From Pseudoxanthomonas sp. (GTDB taxonomy: Bacteria; Pseudomonadota; Gammaproteobacteria; Xanthomonadales; Xanthomonadaceae): a DNA stretch of 64,000 nt. The translations under genes and the position numbers were made by a program. The stretch lies in the NCBI RefSeq assembly GCF_027498035.1, contig NZ_CP114978.1, forward strand, positions 2,666,001 through 2,730,000, written 5' to 3'. The notes beneath the pieces were generated by a model, which saw nothing but the letters and a program-made list of their open reading frames with translations, had not been told where the DNA came from and did no database searches. Below, piece after piece: positions 17,585 through 25,246 of this stretch (position 1 is its first letter; every line of letters starts with the position of its first letter).

Positions 17585-18500
17585 GCGGGAACCACAGTGG
17601 ACGATGTTCGAACAGGAAGATCTGCGACGTATCCTCGGCCGCATCGACCTCACGCGGCACCCAGCTGTCGTCGTGCAGGTCCATGTCGGCGTCGTACTCG
17701 ATCGCCCCGCCGAACGGGCTGTTGAAGTACCAGAAGTAGTTGGAACCGAAGATGTGCCGGCCCGGGCCCCAGAAGCCCTTCCAGCCCTTCTCGCGGAACT
17801 TCCAGCCAGCCTGCAGCAGCTCGCTGGCACCGGCCATGTGGAAGGTGAAGTGGTTGATGCCCAGCATGTGCTCGGGCGCCTGGATCAGGAACAGGGTGTG
17901 GTGTTCCTGGGTCCCGGCCGGGCGCAGGAACGGCCCCACGTTGGAGAAGCGGTCGATCATGCGGAAGCCCAGCCGTTCCACGTAGAAGCGCTCTGCCTTG
18001 GCCACATCTGGCACGAAGTACACCACGTGCGAGAGCGAGCGTGGCTCCGACATGGCGCCGGGGTCGGCGGCGACCACGTTCGGCGGCCGCTGCGGGGGCA
18101 TGCCCGGCACGTTGATCAGCACCGGCGGGGCCACGATCGGCCGGCGCACGGTGACCCGGAAGCCGATGGCGATGCCGGAATCGTCGCGGCTGTGCAGCAC
18201 GCCCTCGGCATCGAGCAGCGCCGGGCGGTCCTTGGACAGCTCGGCGCCGATCGCGTCCAGGGTCGCCTGGTCGGCGACGCCGTAGATGGTTTCTCGGATG
18301 TTGGGCGAGCGCGAGATCGCGCTGGGCAGGCCTGCGTCGCCGGCACGGCGCACCTCGATGGAGGTGCCGTCCAGCGCCTCGTAGAGGCCGCCTTCCATGC
18401 CACGGTGCGCCTGCTTCAGGCCGTAGTCCTGCAGGCAACGCACCGAGGCGTCGTAATCGTCGACGCCGAAGACCAGCGAATCCAGACCAATGATGTTCAC
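17565..18500 (-). CDS. Two-domain VOC dioxygenase-like protein
   Basis: A 311-residue protein with two vicinal-oxygen-chelate modules, resembling type I extradiol dioxygenases such as 2,3-dihydroxybiphenyl dioxygenase. The N-terminal module (about 1-130) is degenerate. The C-terminal module keeps the likely metal ligands: His in LSHVVYFVPD, His in EHHTLFLIQAP or INHFTFHM, and Glu in AIEYDADMD. The GTG at 18500 is chosen because GAGGAAG lies 7 bases upstream. It is the first gene of an overlapped VOC-Rieske-RidA operon. Ring cleavage of a catechol-like intermediate is the best guess; other VOC chemistry is possible. Confidence 0.85.
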   Translation of the reverse strand: MNIIGLDSLVFGVDDYDASVRCLQDYGLKQAHRGMEGGLYEALDGTSIEVRRAGDAGLPSAISRSPNIRETIYGVADQATLDAIGAELSKDRPALLDAEGVLHSRDDSGIAIGFRVTVRRPIVAPPVLINVPGMPPQRPPNVVAADPGAMSEPRSLSHVVYFVPDVAKAERFYVERLGFRMIDRFSNVGPFLRPAGTQEHHTLFLIQAPEHMLGINHFTFHMAGASELLQAGWKFREKGWKGFWGPGRHIFGSNYFWYFNSPFGGAIEYDADMDLHDDSWVPREVDAAEDTSQIFLFEHRPLWFPRGGDPH

Positions 18501-18760
18501 GCACTTCCTCCCGATAGCCCCCGCCTTGTCCAGGACAGCGCTCAGGGCCGCCCCCACGACGGGGTTTTCCCACATTAGCCGGCCACTGTTGCCGGCGGAA
18601 ATGGGGTTTCGCCATGCTTGCCATCTACGCGGCGCATACCCCGGGGCAGGCATGGGAACACCACGCCGTATCCGGCGGAATCCTCCGCACGATACGGCGT
18701 GGTCGAACGCCAGCAGCACCGGAGCCAATCGACGATGGACCGCTTACACGCCGCTGTGGA

Positions 18761-19801
18761 TCAAGGCACCCACAACGACCTGGAGCCTGGTCCCAACAGG
18801 TGGACGTTGATCTGCGAACCCTGCAGCTTGCCGTCGTAGACCTGCAGCACCTGCATCGTCTCGCCCACCGCCGGCATCGGCTTGACCAGCCCCGCGCCCT
18901 TGCCGACCAGCTGCTTGTCCAACCATTGCTGCTGGGCATCCTGGGCCTGCTTCATCTGGTCGGGAATGAAGGCCGAGATCATGTGGCCGTAGAAGGGATA
19001 CGGATACACGCGGCCGGGGACCATGCCGGCATCGACCACGATGCCCAGCTCTTCGTCGATCACGATCTCGCGGGCCTTGCTGTCGACCGGCCGGAACGGC
19101 GGGAACATGCAGCCCAGCGGCGCGTTCGGGTCGCCCGGTCGGTCGCTGTCGCCCAGGCCCGGGTCGATGACCTTCGAACCGGCTTCCAGGAACGAGCAAT
19201 CCGGGTCAACCGCGATCTCGTAGGGAACCTCGGTGCTGAAGGCCGCCCGGCTCAGCTGCTCCAGTTCGGCGCGGCTCGCCTTGGCCCGGTTGCGCGGAGG
19301 CGTCATCCAGCGCTTCAGGTTGGCCGGCGCGTCCTTGGCCGAGTACGAGAAGCCATGGTCGCCACGCGAGCGGTTGATGAAGAACTCCAGCTCGGACAGC
19401 TTGCGGTCGACCACCTTGACCCGGCCCCACAGCATCGACGGGCTGCCGCCCTCTTCGATCTGCAGTTCGAAGAACGCCTGGCCGGCGACGGTATCGATGG
19501 CCAGCAGGTCCGGCCTGCCCGCCCGGGTGACCGAACTCCACAGCGTCATCATGCCCAGCGCGGCCGGGTGCGAGTTCTCGCTGGCCGAATACGCGCGCGC
19601 CAGCGGCAGGCGGTCGGGATCGCGCGCCACCATCGATTGCAGGAGCTGGTCGACCAGCGAGGACATGCACTGGCGGTCGCACGCCCCACTGGCAGTGGTG
19701 GGGGCGGCCTGTGCCGCCAACGGCACAACTGCACCGGCCAGGGCCAACAGCGGCGCGGCCAGCCAGGCCGTCGCCTTGGACGCATTCTTGTTCGTTTTCA
19801 T
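18761..19801 (-). CDS. Secreted DUF8021-like protein
   Basis: A 346-residue protein with a signal peptide (WLAAPLLALAGAVVPLAAQA, cut near residue 33). After it come CDRQCMSSLVDQLLQSMVARDP, LWGRVKVVDRKLSELEFFI, WMTPPRNRAKASRAELEQL, VPYEIAVDPDCSFLEAG and KAREIVIDEELGIVVDAG. This order of motifs matches what I remember of the DUF8021 family, which is common in secreted fungal proteins and catabolic bacteria and has an NTF2-like plan; no reaction is known. It is the last gene of the EF-hand, TonB receptor, NTF2-like lipoprotein operon. A hairpin sits in the gap before it. It probably acts in the periplasm on the compound imported by the receptor. Confidence 0.75.
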   Translation of the reverse strand: MKTNKNASKATAWLAAPLLALAGAVVPLAAQAAPTTASGACDRQCMSSLVDQLLQSMVARDPDRLPLARAYSASENSHPAALGMMTLWSSVTRAGRPDLLAIDTVAGQAFFELQIEEGGSPSMLWGRVKVVDRKLSELEFFINRSRGDHGFSYSAKDAPANLKRWMTPPRNRAKASRAELEQLSRAAFSTEVPYEIAVDPDCSFLEAGSKVIDPGLGDSDRPGDPNAPLGCMFPPFRPVDSKAREIVIDEELGIVVDAGMVPGRVYPYPFYGHMISAFIPDQMKQAQDAQQQWLDKQLVGKGAGLVKPMPAVGETMQVLQVYDGKLQGSQINVHLLGPGSRSLWVP

Positions 19802-19825
19802 GGAATCTCGCTTCTGAGTGACCCT

Positions 19826-19847
19826 CCACCCCGGCAGCCCGGGGTGG
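19826..19847 (-). other. Intercistronic hairpin
   Basis: CCACCCCGG (19826-19834) and CCGGGGTGG (19839-19847) form a perfect 9-bp stem with a 4-base loop between the NTF2-like lipoprotein gene and the DUF8021-like gene. It has no T-run, so it may be an mRNA stability or processing element rather than a full terminator. Confidence 0.55.
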
Positions 19848-19857
19848 GGGCAAGGGA

Positions 19858-20790
19858 TTACGGGGAGCTGGCCTCGGCCGGCACGTCCTGCTCGCAGTTG
19901 CAGTTGGTGTACTTGGACTTGCTGAAGGTGGCGTACGGCTCGGGCAGCTTGGGCCAGATCACCGAGGCGCGCTGCGGGCTGTAGGCCGGATAGCTGTACA
20001 GCGGCTTGCGGAAACCCTCGGGCAACTCGCCGCCCATGCGCTCGCCAGCCTCGCCCCCGGTCTGCTTCAGCGGGTGCCCCAGGGCCAGCGCGCCCAGTTG
20101 CTCATTGAGCTGCTTGAGCATGTCTTCCGGCAGGCCCGGCACGAAGTCGTAGGCCATCTGCAGGTGCCAGATCCTCCACTTGCCATCCTCCTTGATGAAG
20201 TCGCCGCCGTACTTCTCGTTGAACAGCATCGACTGCAGGTGGATCTTGCCGTCCTGGTACTGCGGCATCACCCCGATGCCCGGCGAATACCAGGCGCCCT
20301 GCGCGGTCTTGCCGTCGTCGGCGATCTCGATGATCGGCGTGGTGCTGTTGTGCATGACCCACTCGGCGCCGGCGCCGAAGAACGCATCGGTGTCCTTCAC
20401 CGAAGGATCGATTCCTGACAGCTGCTTGCGCGCTGCCTCGGCGTCGGCATGGCTCTTCTCGCCGTAGGCCTTGCGGATGGTCTCCACCCCGTACATCACC
20501 CAGGCCGGGCTGCCGAAGGTGGCAGTGGCGGCGAACTTGCCGTTGCGCGAGACCCAGTAGCTGTCCAGTTCCTCCAGGTTGCGACCGGCGGCGTGCATGT
20601 ATTCATGCCGGCTCATCAGGTTCTGGATCTGGATGGTGTCCACAGCGCGCTGGCCGTCGGAGATGCTTCCGGTCGCTGGCGCCGCCGCTTCAGCAGGCGC
20701 GCCCGGTGCGGTGCCTTCGACGGGCTGCTGCTTGCATGCGCTCAAGGCCAGGCCAAGTGCCAGGCCGGCCGCCAATGCTTTCATTTTCAT
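19858..20790 (-). CDS. NTF2/SnoaL-like lipoprotein
   Basis: A 310-residue lipoprotein. The signal peptide LAAGLALGLALSACKQQ contains a lipobox ending at Cys19, so it should be anchored in the outer or inner membrane and face the periplasm. After a linker rich in Ala and Pro, the domain starts IQIQNLMSRHEYMHAAGRNLEELDSYW, the His- and Tyr-rich N-terminal helix of SnoaL_4-type proteins, and contains WRIWHLQMAYDF, the usual C-terminal strand. The C-terminus carries a CNCEQD cluster. ATG at 20790 gives MKMKALAAG; the larger upstream frame is a receptor shadow. It follows the TonB receptor gene by 61 bases. Ligand binding or isomerisation is plausible. Confidence 0.82.
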   Translation of the reverse strand: MKMKALAAGLALGLALSACKQQPVEGTAPGAPAEAAAPATGSISDGQRAVDTIQIQNLMSRHEYMHAAGRNLEELDSYWVSRNGKFAATATFGSPAWVMYGVETIRKAYGEKSHADAEAARKQLSGIDPSVKDTDAFFGAGAEWVMHNSTTPIIEIADDGKTAQGAWYSPGIGVMPQYQDGKIHLQSMLFNEKYGGDFIKEDGKWRIWHLQMAYDFVPGLPEDMLKQLNEQLGALALGHPLKQTGGEAGERMGGELPEGFRKPLYSYPAYSPQRASVIWPKLPEPYATFSKSKYTNCNCEQDVPAEASSP

Positions 20791-20851
20791 CCGATGTTCC
20801 CTGCGTTGATAAAGGATCGGCCTGGCCTTGACGAGGCGCGGCCGCTGCGTT

Positions 20852-22984
20852 TCAGAAATTGACGTTGACCGCAACGCCATAGGTGCGCGGGTCGCTGACC
20901 ATGGCGCCGGCAATGGCGGCATTGGGCACCAACGAGAACAGCAGCTGTGCCTTGTTCTCGATGTTGCGCACGTAACCACGCAGGCCCCAACGCCCGGATG
21001 CCGCGGTGTAGTTGAGCGAGAAATCGCTGCGGGTGAAGCCGGACTGGATGTCCCAGCCGCCGGCGACGTCGTCGATGCTGGAGTCGTACTTGCCCGAATA
21101 GCGCACATCAAGCCGCGCATTGATGCTGGCGCCAGAGGCCAGGTCCCAGTAGTGGCTGTAGCTGAAGAGTCCTGACAGCGTCGGCGAGTTCGGCATCTTC
21201 TCCCCCGTCCGGTCGACCACGCCCGAACTGTCGGTATAGACGAAGCGGCCAAAGCGGGCATGCAGGTAAGCCACGCTCAGGTCGAAGCGGTCGCTGGTGG
21301 TCGGCATCCAGCTCGTTTCCAGTTCGCCACCGTAGATGCGCGCGGTCGCTGCGTTCTGGATCTTCTGGCTGAAACCGCCCGAGGCGGTGGCATCCGGGTA
21401 CGCCAGGTTGGCCTGGAAGTTCTTGTAGTCGTAGTAGTACGTGCTGGCGTTGATCTGCAGGCGATTGTCGAAGAAGCGGTTCTTGATGCCGGCCTCGAAC
21501 GCAGTGATCTTCTCCGGCTCGTAGATGGATCCGTCGACATTGTTGATGCCACCGGCCTTCAGGCCGTTGCTGGCTTGGGCATACAGCATCGAGTGCTCGG
21601 CCAGGTCGTATTCCAGTCCTTCCTTCCAGGTCCAGGAATGCCAGCTGGCCGAGTAGTCCGGACCGACCGTGAAGCTGTGCTCGGCCTGGTAGATCAGGAA
21701 GTCCTTGGACTTGTCATCGATGGTGTAGCGGCCGCCGGTGACCAGGCGCAGCCGCTCGGTGACCGGAAACGTGGCCTGGCCATACAGCGCATAGGTGGTG
21801 GATTCGGACGAGCTCAGGATCAGGTCGCCGGCACTGGAGCTGCTGTGGGTGGCGTTGACCTTGAGCGTGGGGTCCGGGTTCACCGTATCGGTGGCGTTGA
21901 AGTAGTACATGCCCGCCACCCACTTGACCGGGCTGTCCTTGGACACCAGCCGGAACTCGTTGGATTTGGCGTACTCGGAGGTGTCCTGCGCACTGGCGCC
22001 GACGATCAGCAGTTCCGAATCCTGATACTGGTGGGTATGGGCATAACCCGGCAGCCAGGAGAAGGTGGCAAAGCCCAGGTCGTAGTCCAGCTGCGCATAC
22101 ACGCGCGACATCTCGGTGTCCTGCACGCCGGACACGACCACGGCCGCCCATGGGTCGGAACTGGACAGCGGCAAGGGCACGGTCGCCTGCGGCGTGCCGG
22201 TCTCACGCGAGTGGTCGGCGGTCAGGCGGATCTTCAGCTTGTCGCTGGGCTCGTACAGGAACTTCACCCGCGCTGAGTTGCTGTCCTCGGCATTGGCGCC
22301 ATTGGAGAGGTAACCATCGTGCTTGGCGGTTGCGTAGGCCACCCGCACCGCCAGCTGGTCGTTGACCGGCAGGTTGATCGCCGCATCGGTGCGCACGGTG
22401 TTGTAGTTGCCCAGCTGCAACTGGGTACTGCCGGAGAACTCGCCCAGCACCGGGTCGTTGGTGATGATGTTGACGCTGCCGGCGTTGGAATTTCGACCGT
22501 ATAGCGTGCCCTGCGGGCCACGCAGCACTTCGATCCGTTGTACGTCCAGGGTGTTGGCCAGGGCGACCGCGGCCTGCTGCTGGTAGAAACCGTCCAGACT
22601 CATGTTGACGGCGGGGTCTCCACCTTCTTGGGCGTCGCCGGTCGAGCCGACGCCGCGGATGAAGACACTCTGTCCCTTGCTGGTGTTCTGCATCACCACG
22701 GCCGGGGTCTGCGACAACACGTCGCCGATGTTGACCAGGCCACGCTCGCGGATCTGCTGGCCGTCAACGGCACTGATCGCCACCGCGGTTTTCTGGATGT
22801 TTTCCTCACGACGTTCGGCGGTCACGGTGACCTGGCCGAGGGTGCGCGGCTCGCTCTTGCCGGTGCTGGCAACTGATTGGGCGGCGGCCTGCGCATCGTC
22901 CTGCGTGGCTTCCTGGGCGACGGCCAATACCGGCCACTGCAGGGCCAACATCACCGCTATTGCCAGGGTGTTCTTGTGATTCAT
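20852..22984 (-). CDS. TonB-dependent outer-membrane receptor 1
   Basis: A 710-residue receptor that would import a bulky compound across the outer membrane using TonB energy. It has a signal peptide (TLAIAVMLALQWPVLAVAQ), a TonB-box-like segment TLGQVTVTAERREENIQ near residue 47, a plug with VFIRGVGSTGDAQEGG and VEVLRGPQGTLYGRNSNAG-type sequence near 135-165, and a beta-barrel ending in the aromatic VNVNF. The ATG at 22984 gives MNHKNTL. It sits in the operon EF-hand, receptor, NTF2-like lipoprotein, DUF8021-like protein. The plug type matches the large receptor families of xanthomonads and sphingomonads that serve plant-derived or aromatic compounds rather than only siderophores. Confidence 0.93.
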   Translation of the reverse strand: MNHKNTLAIAVMLALQWPVLAVAQEATQDDAQAAAQSVASTGKSEPRTLGQVTVTAERREENIQKTAVAISAVDGQQIRERGLVNIGDVLSQTPAVVMQNTSKGQSVFIRGVGSTGDAQEGGDPAVNMSLDGFYQQQAAVALANTLDVQRIEVLRGPQGTLYGRNSNAGSVNIITNDPVLGEFSGSTQLQLGNYNTVRTDAAINLPVNDQLAVRVAYATAKHDGYLSNGANAEDSNSARVKFLYEPSDKLKIRLTADHSRETGTPQATVPLPLSSSDPWAAVVVSGVQDTEMSRVYAQLDYDLGFATFSWLPGYAHTHQYQDSELLIVGASAQDTSEYAKSNEFRLVSKDSPVKWVAGMYYFNATDTVNPDPTLKVNATHSSSSAGDLILSSSESTTYALYGQATFPVTERLRLVTGGRYTIDDKSKDFLIYQAEHSFTVGPDYSASWHSWTWKEGLEYDLAEHSMLYAQASNGLKAGGINNVDGSIYEPEKITAFEAGIKNRFFDNRLQINASTYYYDYKNFQANLAYPDATASGGFSQKIQNAATARIYGGELETSWMPTTSDRFDLSVAYLHARFGRFVYTDSSGVVDRTGEKMPNSPTLSGLFSYSHYWDLASGASINARLDVRYSGKYDSSIDDVAGGWDIQSGFTRSDFSLNYTAASGRWGLRGYVRNIENKAQLLFSLVPNAAIAGAMVSDPRTYGVAVNVNF

Positions 22985-23089
22985 GGTGTTCTCCAATGCC
23001 TGATCACGGCCATAGCTCGCCGTGCCGCGCCGGGGGCGCTGTCGTTGCCGGGTGGTTGGAACGCAAGTGGGCGCCGGGCCCACGCGGGA

Positions 23090-23497
23090 TCACTGCTGCA
23101 CGGGCGCAGGTCTGTCTTTCATCAGCGGCGCCATCTTCTTGTCGAAGGCCTTCATTTCAGCCAACGTCAGCTTGCCATCGCCATTGGCGTCGATGCCGCC
23201 TGGCGCGGACTCGTTGAACATGCGCTCGTAGGTGACGCAGCCCTTATCGTCCTTGAGCATGTTGTAGGACGACAGCGGCGCCCCAGCCTTCACCACCCAT
23301 TCCTGATAGCTCATGCAGCCGTCATGGTTGGCATCCACCTCATCGACGTAAGGGCGGATGTCCAACGAGCGTGGTGCCATCATCTTCGGCCCACCAGCCG
23401 CGGCGACGTCCTGCTCCGCGGCCAGGGCGGCGACACTGACACCCAGCAGCAGCGATAGCACGCCCATGCCGATCTTGTTGCGCGATAACTTCTTCAT
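23090..23497 (-). CDS. Secreted EF-hand protein
   Basis: A 135-residue protein with a signal peptide (IGMGVLSLLLGVSVAALA, cut near residue 27) and two EF-hand calcium-binding loops: DANHDGCMSYQEW near residue 55 and DANGDGKLTLAEM near 104. The N-terminal extension of the longer frame is not protein-like, so the ATG at 23497 is preferred. It is the first gene of the receptor operon and is divergent from the LacI gene. Calcium-binding secreted proteins occur beside TonB receptors in this group, but their role is unclear; it might stabilise a surface complex. Confidence 0.85.
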   Translation of the reverse strand: MKKLSRNKIGMGVLSLLLGVSVAALAAEQDVAAAGGPKMMAPRSLDIRPYVDEVDANHDGCMSYQEWVVKAGAPLSSYNMLKDDKGCVTYERMFNESAPGGIDANGDGKLTLAEMKAFDKKMAPLMKDRPAPVQQ

Positions 23498-23631
23498 CGG
23501 TATTCGATCCAGACCCGTTGGAATGCGAAAAGTGGCGACAAGGCACGCAGCGACCACTCCCGCGCGGCACTGCGGAGCGGCGCGGTCGGAAAGGTGCATT
23601 GCGGTGGAGCGCGCCAGGGCGGCGCAGGCGA

Positions 23632-23670
23632 CTAGGTGACGCGGCGGTGGCGCGTTCGATTGCGGTGCAT
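23632..23670 (-). CDS. Possible 12-residue leader peptide
   Basis: ATG at 23670 follows a strong ribosome site (CCTGGGAGGG at 23676-23685 read on the minus strand, 5 bases from the ATG) and encodes 12 residues, MHRNRTRHRRVT, then stops. It lies 5' of the EF-hand/receptor operon. Three Arg-His or Arg-Arg pairs make it basic. It could be a leader peptide, or the remains of a lost gene start. Confidence 0.3.
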   Translation of the reverse strand: MHRNRTRHRRVT

Positions 23671-23780
23671 GGTTACCCTCCCAGGCAATCATCAAGTCTT
23701 CGGTTGCCGGGAATAACGACGAGAAACCCGCCGGCGCCTTGCGAAGCCCCGGCCATCGTGGCGGGTGACTCCGGATTTAC

Positions 23781-23798
23781 TTTGCATACGTATGCAAA
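23781..23798. promoter_or_regulatory. Perfect palindromic LacI-type operator
   Basis: TTTGCATACGTATGCAAA is an 18-bp perfect palindrome with a central CG, the usual form of LacI-family operators. It lies 133 bases before the LacI-family start and about 280 bases before the EF-hand gene. A half site TGCAAA follows at 23803-23808. It is probably the binding site of the adjacent LacI protein, controlling itself and the receptor operon. Confidence 0.7.
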
Positions 23799-23931
23799 CC
23801 AATGCAAAAATGTACCTCGTTACTACGCAACCGACTATATTCAGGCGCGGGGCTCCCATGAAATCGAAATTGCTGATGACAGCAATGAGCAGGCTGAATT
23901 CCCGGCCACGCCGGTACAGGATCGCCACCTG

Positions 23932-25014
23932 ATGCCACCCAGACTCCCGCCGGGCCGGCCGGCCACCGCCTCGGATGTGGCCGAACTGGCCGAGGTGTCG
24001 CAATCGGCGGTGTCGCGCACCTTCACCCCCGGTGCGAGCGTGTCCGAGATCACCCGCGCGCGCGTGCTGGCAGCAGCCGCCAAGCTCAACTACACACCCA
24101 ACCACCTGGCCCGCTCGCTGAGCACGCAGCGCTCGCAGATCGTCGGGGTGGCGCTGACCTACCTGGACAATCAGTTCTACCCGCAGGTGCTGCAGCGGCT
24201 GTCCGACGAACTGGGCAAGGCCGGCTACCGCGTGCTGCTATTCATCACCCATGGCCGCAGCGAGGCCGACCCTGCGCTGGAAGAGTTGCTGCGCTACCGG
24301 GTGGACGCCTTGATCCTGGCCTCCACCAGCCTGTCCTCACGGCTGGCCGCCGAATGCGCGCGGGTGGGCGTGCCGGTGGTGATGTTCAACACCGTCGATG
24401 CCGACAGCACCACGCCCGGGGTCAGTGGCAGCAACGTGCTCGGTGGCCGCACCATCGCCAGCTATCTGGCCACCGGCGGCCACCAGCGCTTCGCGTTCCT
24501 CGCAGGCGCCAGTGAATCCTCGACCACCCGCGAGCGCGAGCGCGGCTTCGTCGAGCGCCTGGCCGAGCTGGGCCATCCCCGGCCGCGGCGCGAGGAGGGT
24601 TACTACACCTTCGACGGCGCTCTGGCCGCCACGCGCCGGCTGCTCAAGCCCGCCCAGCGCCCGGATGCGATCTTCTGCGCCAACGACCACATGGCGATGG
24701 CGGCATTGCAGGTGGCGCGGATCGAATTCGGGCTGGAACCGGGCCGCGACGTGTCCATCGTCGGCTTCGACGACGTGGACATCGCTCGCTGGCCCGGGTT
24801 CTCGCTGACCACCTATTCGCAACCGGCGGCGTCGATGGTCACCGAGACCATCCGCATCCTGCGCCAGCTGTTGGCGGGCAAGCCGCCCGCACAGCAGCGT
24901 ACCCAGGTTCCCGGAAGGCTGATCGTGCGCGGCTCGGCCAGGCAGCCGGCCACCGGCGTACGCCAGGACGAAGACGGCATCGCGTTCTGGGAAGACGTCT
25001 CGGCAACGGCATAA
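23932..25014 (+). CDS. LacI-family transcriptional regulator
   Basis: A 360-residue repressor. The N-terminal helix-turn-helix is TASDVAELAEVSQSAVSRTFTPG (residues 11-33), followed by the hinge helix region NYTPNHLARSLSTQRS, and then a periplasmic-binding-protein-like sensor domain (IVGVALTYLDNQFYPQVLQ onwards; FCANDHMAMAALQVA; SIVGFDDVDIARW). The hinge Leu-Ala pair is kept. The ATG at 23932 is used; a longer upstream frame has no HTH. It is divergent from the receptor operon, and a perfect operator-like palindrome lies between. The ligand is unknown but is probably a sugar-like or other small product of the imported compound. Confidence 0.92.
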   Translation: MPPRLPPGRPATASDVAELAEVSQSAVSRTFTPGASVSEITRARVLAAAAKLNYTPNHLARSLSTQRSQIVGVALTYLDNQFYPQVLQRLSDELGKAGYRVLLFITHGRSEADPALEELLRYRVDALILASTSLSSRLAAECARVGVPVVMFNTVDADSTTPGVSGSNVLGGRTIASYLATGGHQRFAFLAGASESSTTRERERGFVERLAELGHPRPRREEGYYTFDGALAATRRLLKPAQRPDAIFCANDHMAMAALQVARIEFGLEPGRDVSIVGFDDVDIARWPGFSLTTYSQPAASMVTETIRILRQLLAGKPPAQQRTQVPGRLIVRGSARQPATGVRQDEDGIAFWEDVSATA

Positions 25015-25246
25015 CGCGTGACGCCTGCCATTGCCGGGGCAATGGCACATCCGGCGCTAGCCGCCGAGGTTCCGTTCCCAGCACTACTGCAACTGTTCCG
25101 GCGCCAGCGAACTCACCGCCCACCCCGCCCAGCTGGATCGAGACGGCGTGGACAGCCAGGTGGCCGTACTGGCCGGGTTGGGGCCGTACCGATCGACTCC
25201 CGGCAAAGGCCCGTTGCGGCGGAAGCCGCGCCTGCACACGATCGCG

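Larger units (their letters stand above)
23498..23931. promoter_or_regulatory. Divergent control region of receptor operon and LacI gene
   Basis: About 430 bases with the promoters of the EF-hand/receptor operon (minus) and the LacI gene (plus). It contains a perfect LacI-type palindrome, a nearby half site TGCAAA, and a 13-codon leader frame with a strong ribosome site, each listed separately. No longer gene is seen. Confidence 0.6.
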
